DNA of 24,739 nt from Paracoccus sediminicola (GCF_027912835.1 NZ_CP115772.1:1-24739), one strand, 5' to 3'; positions 1 through 7,267 are shown, counted from the first letter of the stretch. Notes: a model not told the origin generated them from the letters alone. Translations and numbers: made by a program.

Positions 1-2
1 CC

Positions 3-153
3 GGTAACTGAAACCCCGAATCTCGGTAACTAAAACCCCGAATCTTGGCGCTTAAAACCCCGAATCTTTTTGTGGGTAACTAAAACCCCGAATCTTGACA
101 AACGGATACTGAAACCCCGAAAGTCATGGCATGGACACTGAAACCCCGAATCT
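3..153 (+). repeat. Iteron array of the plasmid replication origin (six copies)
   Basis: Six direct repeats of about 21 bp share the core AAACCCCGAATCT, usually preceded by GGTAACT. They lie at 3-23, 25-45, 47-67, 75-95, 104-124 and 133-153. Start-to-start spacing is 22, 22, 28, 29 and 29 bp. Copy 5 ends in GAAAGT instead of GAATCT. The last copy overlaps the first codons of the replication initiator. Repeats of this kind directly upstream of an initiator gene are typical iterons to which Rep binds to start or limit replication. That role is inferred from the arrangement. Confidence 0.9.
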
Positions 154-1201
154 CGATGCCTCCGACGAGGGGACAAAGCTCCCTGCTCCACTCCTGCCTG
201 AGCGGCATCCGCAGCATGACCTGTTCATCTGCGACGTGGCTGACGCGATCCTCAAGGACATGATGGCGCACATGGAGCACCCCTTTTACTCGCTGTCGAA
301 GAAGCCCGAGACGAACGTACGGCGCTATGAGCATAACGGAAACTGGATCGAAATAACACCCAGCGTCAAAGGCTTAGCGACGATCTACGACAAGGATATC
401 CTCATCTACTGCATTTCGCAGATCATGGCGAAGCTCAAGAAGAACGAGGAAGTATCGCCACGGGTGCGGATCAACTCGCGGGATCTCTTGGTCTTCACGA
501 ACCGTGGGACTGCGGGAAAAGACTACACAGCCCTGGTCGAAGCCATCGACCGCCTTGCAGGCACGCGCATTAGCACGAACATCAAGACTTCCGACGAAGA
601 GCAGTACGACACCTTCGGCCTGATCGACACGGCTTCGATCCGTCGCAAGCACGGCCTCGACGGGCGGCTGCTCTGGTGTGAGGTGAAGCTCTCGGATTGG
701 GTGTTCAACGCGATCCGCTCTCAAGAAGTCTTGACGCTCCACAAGGACTATTTTCGGCTGCGGAAACCTATTGAGCGGCGGGTGTACGAGATCGCCCGCA
801 AGCATTGCGGCTATCAGGATGAGTGGCGAATCGGCCTCCCTACCCTTCTCAAGAAGACGGGCTCGCAGAGTCCTATGAAGCGGTTTCGTCAGATGATCCG
901 TGATCTGGCCGATTACGACCACCTGCCAGACTACAGCGTTACCTTCGATGCTGAGACCGATATGGTGACGTTCCGCAATCGTGGCTCCATGCTTGCCAGC
1001 TCCGGCGCGGAAGCATGGGAAGGCCACCTCGATGGGGATGCACACATTGAAGCCAAGTCGGCTGCTCCTGGCTGGGACACACACATGCTGGAGCGGGAAT
1101 GGCGGTCATGGCTGGGCGAGAACGAGATCGAGCCTAAGCACCCTGCCCGTCACTTCGTGAAGTTCTGCAAGAGCTGGTACGAGAAGAGGGGGCGTCCATG
1201 A
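131..1201 (+). CDS. repA: Replication initiator protein A (RPA family)
   Basis: A 356-residue protein that resembles the RPA family of plasmid replication initiators of alphaproteobacteria. Family-like segments include FYSLSKKPE (about residues 52-60), a basic stretch around 100-130, and a winged-helix-like C-terminal half. It would bind the iterons just upstream and recruit the host replication machinery. The ATG at 131 has no clear Shine-Dalgarno sequence and lies inside the sixth iteron, so residues 2-8 are encoded by iteron DNA. A nearby ATG at 126 is in another frame, and the next in-frame ATG falls near residue 44, which would remove conserved sequence. The stop codon lies in the first unit of the CATG array that leads to parA. 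The start is the least certain part. Confidence 0.85.
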   Translation: MDTETPNLDASDEGTKLPAPLLPERHPQHDLFICDVADAILKDMMAHMEHPFYSLSKKPETNVRRYEHNGNWIEITPSVKGLATIYDKDILIYCISQIMAKLKKNEEVSPRVRINSRDLLVFTNRGTAGKDYTALVEAIDRLAGTRISTNIKTSDEEQYDTFGLIDTASIRRKHGLDGRLLWCEVKLSDWVFNAIRSQEVLTLHKDYFRLRKPIERRVYEIARKHCGYQDEWRIGLPTLLKKTGSQSPMKRFRQMIRDLADYDHLPDYSVTFDAETDMVTFRNRGSMLASSGAEAWEGHLDGDAHIEAKSAAPGWDTHMLEREWRSWLGENEIEPKHPARHFVKFCKSWYEKRGRP

Positions 1202-1304
1202 TTTCATGGTTACGCGTTTTCATGCTATCATGATTTCATGTTTACCTCGCGTCATGGCGTCATGATACCAAGCCATTGAGAAAGCATGTTTTCATGGTAC
1301 CATG
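1197..1304 (+). promoter_or_regulatory. 8-bp-phased CATG repeat array upstream of parA (candidate operator or parS)
   Basis: CATG occurs ten times, at 1197, 1205, 1221, 1229, 1237, 1253, 1261, 1285, 1293 and 1301. Every spacing is a multiple of 8 bp. CATGATTTCATG occurs twice here (1197-1208 and 1229-1240), and CATGGTACCATG at 1293-1304 is a perfect palindrome. The array begins at the repA stop and ends 32 bp before the parA start. Short tandem boxes of 7-8 bp are typical targets of ribbon-helix-helix proteins such as omega and MetJ, and parA is followed by such a candidate gene. The role as autoregulatory operator and/or centromere is inferred. Confidence 0.75.
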
Positions 1305-1336
1305 TAAAAAACAAAACCAAATCGAGTAGGTAAATC

Positions 1337-1993
1337 ATGAGCTACATCATCGGAATGGTCTCGCAGAAAGGCGGGGCAGGGAAGTCGACTCTGGCACGTC
1401 TCTTCGCGCGCGAACTCGCCAAGGACGGCTTCGCGGTCAAGATCGCAGACCTAGACACCCAACAAACAACATGCACCGAGTGGGCGGCTGATCGCGCCGA
1501 GGCGAAGATCGAGCCAGAAATCCAAGTACAGCCTTTCGGTAACATCAAGACGGCTTTGGCCGAAGCGCCTCGCTTCGACGCCTACATCCTCGACGGCCGT
1601 CCGCACTCCTCCCAGCAAACGCTGGACATCGCCAAAGCAGCTGATCTGGTCGTTATCCCGACAGGACAGACGAAAGACGATCTGCGGCCTGCCGTGAAAC
1701 TCGCACACGGCCTTGCGGATGCAGGGATCAGCCCTGGCAAGATCGCGTTCGCCCTGGTGAAGACGACGAACAGCGATGCTGAGCTGAATGCTGCGCGGAC
1801 ATACCTTGAGCAGACCGACTACACGACGCTTGACGGGTTTGTGCCTGTCTCGACCGCGTATGGCATCGCGCACGATGCTGGAAAGGTCATCACGGAGACG
1901 CCGCACCGAACGCTAAACGAGAAGGCCGAACGGCTGGCACAGTCGATAATCGACCGCTTGGCCGCACTGACGGCGGCGAAGGAGGTTGCGTAA
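1337..1993 (+). CDS. parA: ParA-family partition ATPase
   Basis: A 218-residue ParA/MinD-type ATPase. The deviant Walker A motif KGGAGKST is at residues 11-18, a DLDTQQT segment follows near residue 40, and a hydrophobic strand ending in ILDGRP near residue 84 stands at the Walker B position. It lacks the N-terminal helix-turn-helix of the larger ParA proteins, so it is the short (type Ib-like) form. It would use ATP to move or position plasmid copies together with a centromere-binding partner. Its stop codon overlaps the start of the next gene by one base (TAATG), so the two are co-translated. The CATG array upstream is the likely control site. Assignment is firm; partner and centromere are inferred. 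Confidence 0.88.
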   Translation: MSYIIGMVSQKGGAGKSTLARLFARELAKDGFAVKIADLDTQQTTCTEWAADRAEAKIEPEIQVQPFGNIKTALAEAPRFDAYILDGRPHSSQQTLDIAKAADLVVIPTGQTKDDLRPAVKLAHGLADAGISPGKIAFALVKTTNSDAELNAARTYLEQTDYTTLDGFVPVSTAYGIAHDAGKVITETPHRTLNEKAERLAQSIIDRLAALTAAKEVA

Positions 1994-2232
1994 TGGCCAA
2001 CACATCACTCTTGAAGAAGGGCGCTCCGCCGCCGCGTGAGAAAGCGCCAAGCGTCATCGAGGCCGATCCGCGCCCTACTGAGGGTAAGAAGAAGCCGCTC
2101 CAGGTCATGGTACCGCCGGAGGTCTTCGACGCATTCAGTGCAAGGGCAGGGGAGGAGTTCGGCTTCTCTAAGGGCGCGAAGTCTCAATTCTTCATGGCAA
2201 TGTGGAAAGCCTACAGCTCCACGAAACGCTGA
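1993..2232 (+). CDS. Small ParB-like/ribbon-helix-helix partition partner
   Basis: A 79-residue protein that starts in the parA stop codon. The N-terminal 35 residues are basic and proline-rich, likely disordered. The C-terminal half reads as a short strand (PLQVMVP, about 36-42), a helix (about 44-58) and a second helix after a GFSKGA turn (about 59-75). That order matches a ribbon-helix-helix DNA-binding dimer. In short-ParA systems the downstream gene usually encodes such a centromere-binding adaptor, whose basic N-terminus stimulates the ATPase. Here it would bind the CATG boxes on either side of the pair. The fold is judged by eye from the pattern, not by alignment. Its stop codon lies within the downstream palindrome. 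Confidence 0.7.
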   Translation: MANTSLLKKGAPPPREKAPSVIEADPRPTEGKKKPLQVMVPPEVFDAFSARAGEEFGFSKGAKSQFFMAMWKAYSSTKR

Positions 2233-2252
2233 TATCATGATTTCATGATATC
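2231..2252. promoter_or_regulatory. Perfect 10-bp inverted repeat containing CATGATTTCATG, downstream of the par genes
   Basis: The arm GATATCATGA (2231-2240) is followed by TT and the exact reverse complement (2243-2252). The centre contains CATGATTTCATG at 2236-2247, identical to two units of the array upstream of parA and with the same 8-bp CATG spacing. The par genes are therefore bracketed by the same motif. It may be a second partition-protein site, or an operator limiting transcription into the methyltransferase gene. Confidence 0.7.
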
Positions 2253-2297
2253 CTCGAATTTCTGTACTGGCAGGGAGCCAGATCGTAAGATACTGTA

Positions 2298-2303
2298 TAT
2301 AAT
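2298..2303 (+). promoter_or_regulatory. Candidate -10 box for the methyltransferase gene
   Basis: TATAAT lies in an AT-rich stretch (about 2288-2316) 20-25 bp upstream of the methyltransferase start. No convincing -35 box was found at the expected distance. Support is sequence resemblance only. Confidence 0.35.
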
Positions 2304-2322
2304 TACAAAATAACTATGAAGA

Positions 2323-3426
2323 ATGACCATGGGGCAGCAGACACTTCGCATCATCAAGCCAGAGGCCACGGCCGCAATTGACAGCCGGGCGCGTCCCTTG
2401 GCGCTTCAGAAGGTCGAGCGCTTTCCTGAATTGCGTTACATGGGATCCAAGCGCCGCCTACTTCCGTGGATCCACGAAGTTCTGGAAACACTCGACTTCG
2501 AAACGGCTCTGGATCCGTTTAGCGGCAGTAATGCAGTCGGATATCTCATCAAGGCGATGGACCGCCGCGTGATAACCAGTGACTTTCTTAATATGTCTGC
2601 GACCATCGGCAAGGCGCTCATTAAAAACAACAGCGTCCAGCTCGATGGCCCCGCCATGAAGTGCTTGTTGGCCGCTCCAGCCAACACGCATAACTTCATA
2701 GAAAAGACCTTTTCGGGCGTATTCTATACACCGGAAGATTTGCGATTCTTGGACAGGATATCTGGGAATCTTCGCCAGCTCGACAACCCGTATCAGCAAG
2801 ATCTGGCGATGGCTGCGCTTATGCGTGCCTGCGTCAAACGCCAACCGCGTGGCGTGTTCACGATCTCCGGCGACCTATCCAAGTACGATGACGGTCGCCG
2901 AGATTTGCGCTTATCCATCGAAGAGCATTTTTTCGAACAGGTGGAGGTTTTCAACGAAGCCGTTTTCTCAAACAATCGGCGCAATCATGCTTCCCGCAAT
3001 GACGTCTTCAAGACTGAAACACGAGGTGTTGACCTAGTTTATCTTGACCCTCCCTATGTGCCGCGCGCAGATGATAATTGCTACATTAAGCGCTATCATT
3101 TTCTGGAAGGATTATCTTGCTACTGGCAGGGCTTAGACATCGACTACTCCACAAAAGTACGAAAAATTCCGAAACGCTTTACACCGTTTAGCTATCGAAA
3201 ACAGGCAGTCGAAGCATTCGAGCGCCTTTTCCAGAAATTCAGGCATCAGAAGATAGTTCTGTCCTATAGCTCGAACGGATTTCCGGACCTCGAACAGCTG
3301 ACCGATATCATGAAGAACACAAAGCCGGATGTGCGGGTCTTTCGGCGCAACCACACATATCACTTCGGCACACATAGTAAGGTGAAGCGGGCTTTTGTCG
3401 AAGAATATTTAATCGTGGGGCAATAA
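2323..3426 (+). CDS. D12-class N6-adenine DNA methyltransferase
   Basis: A 367-residue DNA methyltransferase of the D12 (Dam/DpnM/EcoRV) class. RYMGSKRRLLPWI (residues 38-50) is the N-terminal SAM-binding motif, DPFSGSNAVGY (64-74) is motif I, and DPPY (242-245) is the catalytic motif of adenine-N6 methyltransferases. The region between carries the target-recognition part, so the recognised sequence cannot be read by eye. The start could be ATG 2323 or ATG 2329. The stop overlaps the start of the next gene by one base, which ties it to the nuclease as a restriction-modification pair. Base composition is more AT-rich than the taurine genes, suggesting separate acquisition. Class assignment is firm. 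Confidence 0.9.
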   Translation: MTMGQQTLRIIKPEATAAIDSRARPLALQKVERFPELRYMGSKRRLLPWIHEVLETLDFETALDPFSGSNAVGYLIKAMDRRVITSDFLNMSATIGKALIKNNSVQLDGPAMKCLLAAPANTHNFIEKTFSGVFYTPEDLRFLDRISGNLRQLDNPYQQDLAMAALMRACVKRQPRGVFTISGDLSKYDDGRRDLRLSIEEHFFEQVEVFNEAVFSNNRRNHASRNDVFKTETRGVDLVYLDPPYVPRADDNCYIKRYHFLEGLSCYWQGLDIDYSTKVRKIPKRFTPFSYRKQAVEAFERLFQKFRHQKIVLSYSSNGFPDLEQLTDIMKNTKPDVRVFRRNHTYHFGTHSKVKRAFVEEYLIVGQ

Positions 3427-4271
3427 TGCGAGTTGTTCATCAAAGCTTCGACCAGATCATCGACAGTCTTTCACCGCTTGAAGCAGACTGGATGGACAAC
3501 ACGGCAGAAGCGATCATGGAGCGGCTCCAGGCCGTTCCGATGAAAGCCAGTTTTGAACGTGCCGATATCGCCTCTCTGATCGATGCGAAGGACGGCACGT
3601 CCTTCCAAGTATCCAAGTTCTGTGTGGGTCTTTTTCTCGGGTTTTCTAAGGATAAGTTGGAAGTCGAACTTACTGATCGACTTGGACCAGGAGGCACTGG
3701 AATCAAACGCTATCAAGGCGACCAGGAAGCCTATCTGAGTGTGCTGATTGAGTTAGGCCTGTTGGACGCGATGACCGTAACCGTGAATACTGTGCCGGTC
3801 TGGAGCGATATTTTGAAGGAACGCCTGCGGTCAGGACGTGGTAGCGCCATCCAGGGTCAGCAGAGGGGTAGGGGCCTCGAAGACTTTGCCGAAGATATTA
3901 TCAAAGAAGTTTTCGGATCGGCCTATGAACCTCGCTGCACATTTCAGGGCGCCGCCGGTCCTGCAAAATGCGATTTCGCCATCCCCAAAAAAGACCAACC
4001 TTTCATTCTGATCGAGTCGAAAGGCTATGGCGCGACCGGCTCCAAGATGAGCGACATCATTGGCGATCTTGATGCCATCATTGCCGCAAAGCGGCACGAC
4101 GCTAGCCTTCTGTTTATCACCGATGGACTAACCTGGAAGGCACGGGCTAACGATCTGCGCAAGATAATCCAGCGGCAGAACGATGGTCGCATCACTCGGA
4201 TCTATACGAAGCAAATGCATGATGCGTTCAAGGCCGATCTTATGACCCTAAAGGGCGAATATGGAATCTAA
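3426..4271 (+). CDS. Putative type II restriction endonuclease (PD-(D/E)XK type)
   Basis: A 281-residue protein encoded in a one-base overlap with the methyltransferase. The C-terminal half has the pattern of a PD-(D/E)XK nuclease: D183 (KCDFAI), then the strand FILIESK with E197 and K199. After it come a GSK segment (205-207) and FITDGLTW (230-237), which resemble the C-terminal part of DpnII/MboI-type enzymes. The resemblance is by eye and weak; the N-terminal half is not recognised. Cutting at the site protected by the adjacent methyltransferase is inferred from the gene pair. No controller gene is seen between or before the two genes, so control is probably through the shared transcript and the coupled start. 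Confidence 0.75.
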   Translation: MRVVHQSFDQIIDSLSPLEADWMDNTAEAIMERLQAVPMKASFERADIASLIDAKDGTSFQVSKFCVGLFLGFSKDKLEVELTDRLGPGGTGIKRYQGDQEAYLSVLIELGLLDAMTVTVNTVPVWSDILKERLRSGRGSAIQGQQRGRGLEDFAEDIIKEVFGSAYEPRCTFQGAAGPAKCDFAIPKKDQPFILIESKGYGATGSKMSDIIGDLDAIIAAKRHDASLLFITDGLTWKARANDLRKIIQRQNDGRITRIYTKQMHDAFKADLMTLKGEYGI

Positions 4272-4455
4272 GAATAGCGGAAGCGGAGTAACCGCGAATT
4301 GGAATGGTCCCCGTTTGATAAATAAGGCACATTTTTCATGATTTCTCACACCCGCCCTGCAGGGGCGAAAGCACAGGTTTCCTTTCTCAATGCCTTTCAG
4401 AGCTGCACATCTCGCGGTCTTTCTGGCGCAATAACTGAAGGACTGAGGATACATC

Positions 4456-6240
4456 ATGGCATTTGACCATAACGCCGTTATCGCCAGCAACGACGCACTG
4501 CGGGTTCCGCAGCGGGAAGGCTGGGAGCACATCAGGGAGTATTTTCAACAGCCGGATGCGCCCGGCGAAGTTGGAATCGTCCTACCGGTCGGCTGCGGCA
4601 AGTCTGGTCTGATCGCGATCACACCCTATGCCATCCACGCGCGGCGCGTCCTTGTCATTGCACCCGGAACGCGTATCCGGGGTCAACTCGGGGAAGACCT
4701 GCGAGCCAACAGCCCGACGAATTTCTATGAGCGGTGCGGTGTCCTTGGCGCCGATGACAATTTCCCGGAAACCGTTGTCGTGGCAAGCGGCCGCGTCAAT
4801 ATGGACGACATACGGCACTGCGAGGTTGCGGTCGCGAACATCCAGCAGATTGCCGGCGAGGAGAACCGCTGGCTGGACGAGTTGGAGCCCGATTTCTTTG
4901 ACCTGATCTTGGTCGATGAGGCACACCACAACACAGCGGCCAGCTGGCAGCAGGTAAAGCGGCGTTTCCCAGCCGCCCGCATCGTCAATTTCAGCGCCAC
5001 TCCCATGCGCGCTGACGGGGCGCTGATGGAAGGTGAAATCATCTACAGCTTTCCCGTGCTCCGCGCCATCGAAGTGGGGTATGTTAAGCGCCTGCGCGCC
5101 AAGATGCTGAGACCCACCGAGCTCCGCTACATCGACCGCAGCAGCGGCGGCGAGCGGATCATCGGGGCGGACGAAGTTCGCGCACTCGGCGAGTCGAACG
5201 CCGAGTTCCGGCGCGGAATTGTCATGTCCGAAGAAACGCTCGGATCCATCGTGGACCAATCCATCGCCGAGCTGCGCCGGTTGCGCGAGGAAACCGGCGA
5301 GCAAAGGCTAAAGATCATCGCTTCAGCACTCAATTACGATCACTGCATTCAGATCTCCGAAGCGTTCCGCGCCCGCGGTCTCCGGGCCGATTACGTACAC
5401 TCGCGGGAAGCGCAGGCTAATGAGCGGGTTTTTCAGCAGCTTGAAAATCACGAGCTGGACGTAATCGTGCAGGCCCGCATGCTGGGGGAGGGCTTCGATC
5501 ACAAGTACCTCGCCGTCGCGATGGTCGGCAGCGTCTTCGCCAATCTCAGCCCGTTCGTGCAGTTTGTGGGAAGGATCATGCGCGTGATCGAGCAGAACGC
5601 GCCGGGCCACCCGCTGAACCAGGGTGTGGTCGTCTTTCATGTCGGTGCCAATGTCGCACGGCGCTGGAACGACTTCCGGGCGTTCAGTGAGGCAGATCAG
5701 GGCTTTTTCGCCGACCTGCTTCCCGAAGCGGAAGAGGTCGAATTCAGCGGCGATGCCGCGGAGCGCGAATTCGGCAGGAGAGGGGGGCTCGATCCGGTAG
5801 AGGTCTTGGAGGAGCGCGGCGTTCGCGCCGCCGACTTGGACCCTATAGGCGACCCTCACGCAGCGGAGCTTCTCGCACAGCTCGCCGAAATGGGCGTCAC
5901 GCCCGATCAGGCTGCTCAGGAGATCCGGCGGCTCCGAATGACCCGGCAGGATCGGCGCGAAGCGCGCCGGGCTGCCCTTAATGAGCGGGTCCAGAACGAG
6001 AGCGGCGGCATTCTAGGACGCCTCGGGATAAGCACCGGCGGCAGAAACCTTGATCCACGGCGGAGGGAACGAAATTTCGCTTGGACGGTCGCGCAGCTTC
6101 ACAGCCGCATCAATGAGCGTGTCGGGGGGCAGTCGGCCGACCGGCAGAATTTCACGCTCGATCAGCTCAACGCCGCGCATGAAGCGCTTCCGACCGTTGT
6201 GCGCCGACTAGAAGAAGAACTTCGCAATGCCACGGCCTAG
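4456..6240 (+). CDS. SF2 DEAD/DEAH-box helicase (restriction-associated type)
   Basis: A 594-residue superfamily 2 helicase. Visible motifs are Walker A PVGCGKS (residues 44-50), DEAH (154-157), SAT (180-182), a second RecA-like domain with ARMLGEGFDH (340-349), and motif VI QFVGRIMR (369-376). The first 430 residues hold both helicase lobes. The last 165 residues are charged and mostly helical, without a recognised domain. The closest known style is the helicase part of type I/III restriction enzymes and related defence proteins, but no nuclease motif was seen here. It follows the nuclease gene after 184 bp and overlaps the next small gene. A role in defence with the neighbouring pair is inferred from position only. 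Confidence 0.82.
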   Translation: MAFDHNAVIASNDALRVPQREGWEHIREYFQQPDAPGEVGIVLPVGCGKSGLIAITPYAIHARRVLVIAPGTRIRGQLGEDLRANSPTNFYERCGVLGADDNFPETVVVASGRVNMDDIRHCEVAVANIQQIAGEENRWLDELEPDFFDLILVDEAHHNTAASWQQVKRRFPAARIVNFSATPMRADGALMEGEIIYSFPVLRAIEVGYVKRLRAKMLRPTELRYIDRSSGGERIIGADEVRALGESNAEFRRGIVMSEETLGSIVDQSIAELRRLREETGEQRLKIIASALNYDHCIQISEAFRARGLRADYVHSREAQANERVFQQLENHELDVIVQARMLGEGFDHKYLAVAMVGSVFANLSPFVQFVGRIMRVIEQNAPGHPLNQGVVVFHVGANVARRWNDFRAFSEADQGFFADLLPEAEEVEFSGDAAEREFGRRGGLDPVEVLEERGVRAADLDPIGDPHAAELLAQLAEMGVTPDQAAQEIRRLRMTRQDRREARRAALNERVQNESGGILGRLGISTGGRNLDPRRRERNFAWTVAQLHSRINERVGGQSADRQNFTLDQLNAAHEALPTVVRRLEEELRNATA

Positions 6241-6466
6241 ATCGCTGATCGTCAGCATGGAAATCACAACAGCCGGTCGCGCCCATAATTGCCGGCAAAG
6301 CAGGCAGCACCGGATCGAGAAAGGTATGAAGCGTCTCACGATCAAGTCAGACGGCGACGCTCACCACTACTGCCTTGCCTGTGCCCGTACGTTTTTCGTC
6401 AAGGATCTAGAACGGATGCAGGTGATCCTTAGCGAGATTGACGCTGAGCTTCAGGTCCCAGGGTAG
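6227..6466 (+). CDS. Small Cys/His protein, PARP-type zinc-finger-like
   Basis: A 79-residue protein overlapping the helicase end by 14 bases if it starts at 6227. An in-frame ATG at 6257 would give 69 residues and no overlap. Candidate metal ligands are C22, H28, H46, H47, C49 and C52. The pattern C-x2-S ... RIEKGMKRL ... H-x2-C recalls the PARP-like zinc finger, in which the serine position is normally cysteine. A C-terminal amphipathic helix follows. It could be a DNA-nick or DNA-end binding partner of the helicase. Function is not known, and the fold is a suggestion from spacing. The tight coupling suggests it is made together with the helicase. Confidence 0.6.
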   Translation: MPRPRSLIVSMEITTAGRAHNCRQSRQHRIEKGMKRLTIKSDGDAHHYCLACARTFFVKDLERMQVILSEIDAELQVPG

Positions 6467-6536
6467 CGTCCAATAGCCAATTTGGTTTTATGTAAACTCG
6501 TTGGGGCCTGTCCTCGATGACATACAGCGCAGGACG

Positions 6537-6563
6537 CTTAACACTATTACCCATAGTGTTAAG
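6537..6563. repeat. Perfect 11-bp inverted repeat upstream of the recombinase (candidate recombination or operator site)
   Basis: The arm CTTAACACTAT (6537-6547) and its exact reverse complement (6553-6563) are separated by TACCC. A third half-site, CTTAACACT, recurs at 6622-6630, 20 bp before the recombinase start. Two 11-bp arms around a short central region are the layout of a tyrosine recombinase core site, and the adjacent gene encodes such an enzyme. A repressor operator, or a terminator for the upstream gene, is also possible, although no T-run follows. Confidence 0.6.
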
Positions 6564-6650
6564 CCCGCGATCCGCCCGAGCCGCGCCAAAGCCGGGCAGG
6601 GGGCGTCTTTCCGCTTCCCGGCTTAACACTTCGCCCGTAAACTGTTTTCC

Positions 6651-7256
6651 ATGAGCGAGATGCGCCTCCACGACCCGGCCGGACACCGGCTCTACCTGAA
6701 CGCCGAGGAACGCGCCGCCTTCCTGGCCGCGGCCCGGCGCCAGCCAGCCCGCAACCGGACCCTCTGCGAGACGCTGCACTTCACCGGCTGCCGGCCCTCC
6801 GAGCTGGTTGAGATCACTCCGGCCCGGGTGGATCTCTCCGGCGGGACGATTGCGATCCGATCCCTGAAGAAGCGGCAGAACGCGGCGGGAAAGGTGAAAC
6901 TCGTTTACCGGTCCGTCCCGGTGCCGCCGGATTACCTGGACACGCTCAACACCGCGCACGGCATCCGCGAGGCCCAGAGATCCCGAAAACAGGCCCAGGT
7001 CCCGATCTGGCCGCTGAGCCGGGTGCGGGTCTGGCAGATCGTCAAGAAGATCATGATCGAGGCCGGCATCCCCGACGCCCCGCAGCGCAGTCCCAAGGGT
7101 CTGCGGCACGGGTTCGGGATCAACGCGGCCGTCAACGGCATCCCGCTGCACATGCTGCAGAAATGGCTGGGGCACGCCCAGCTCAGCACCACCGCGATCT
7201 ATGCCGATGCCACCGGCAAGGAAGAACAGGACATCGCGGCCAGGATGTGGGCGTAG
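6651..7256 (+). CDS. Short tyrosine recombinase/integrase (catalytic domain only)
   Basis: A 201-residue tyrosine recombinase. Catalytic features seen are R in TGCRPSEL (about residue 48), a KKR segment in the beta-hairpin position (about 74-76), GLRHGFG with the second catalytic arginine (about 150), and LGHAQLSTTAIYA with the histidine and probable nucleophilic tyrosine (about 170-182). The usual first histidine of the HxLR box is lysine here (SPKGLRH). At half the usual length it lacks the N-terminal core-binding domain of XerC/D. Such short integrases on plasmids often resolve multimers or mediate cointegrate formation. The inverted repeat just upstream is the candidate target. No Shine-Dalgarno sequence is evident at ATG 6651; ATG 6660 is an alternative. 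Confidence 0.82.
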   Translation: MSEMRLHDPAGHRLYLNAEERAAFLAAARRQPARNRTLCETLHFTGCRPSELVEITPARVDLSGGTIAIRSLKKRQNAAGKVKLVYRSVPVPPDYLDTLNTAHGIREAQRSRKQAQVPIWPLSRVRVWQIVKKIMIEAGIPDAPQRSPKGLRHGFGINAAVNGIPLHMLQKWLGHAQLSTTAIYADATGKEEQDIAARMWA

Positions 7257-7267
7257 GAGACACGCGC

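Noticed and set aside
126..128. ATG at 126 as the repA start
   Set aside because: It is in a different frame from the RPA-like protein and gives an unrecognisable product.
3..153. Short repeats at the left end as a CRISPR array
   Set aside because: Spacers are absent or only a few bases long, spacing is 22-29 bp, and the repeats sit directly before a replication initiator, so they are iterons.
4337..4345. Another CATGATTTC in the gap before the helicase gene as a partition-protein site
   Set aside because: The second CATG at +8 is missing (CTCA instead), so it lacks the paired-box feature. A single half-site is expected by chance.
4338..4466. A 42-codon open frame starting ATGATTTCTCAC between nuclease and helicase
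   Set aside because: No ribosome site and no recognisable features, and it overlaps the helicase start in another frame.
6557..6562. A functional link between GTGTTA in the recombinase palindrome and the GTGTTA repeats at the right end
   Set aside because: A shared hexamer alone is too short to claim. It is mentioned only as a possible coincidence.
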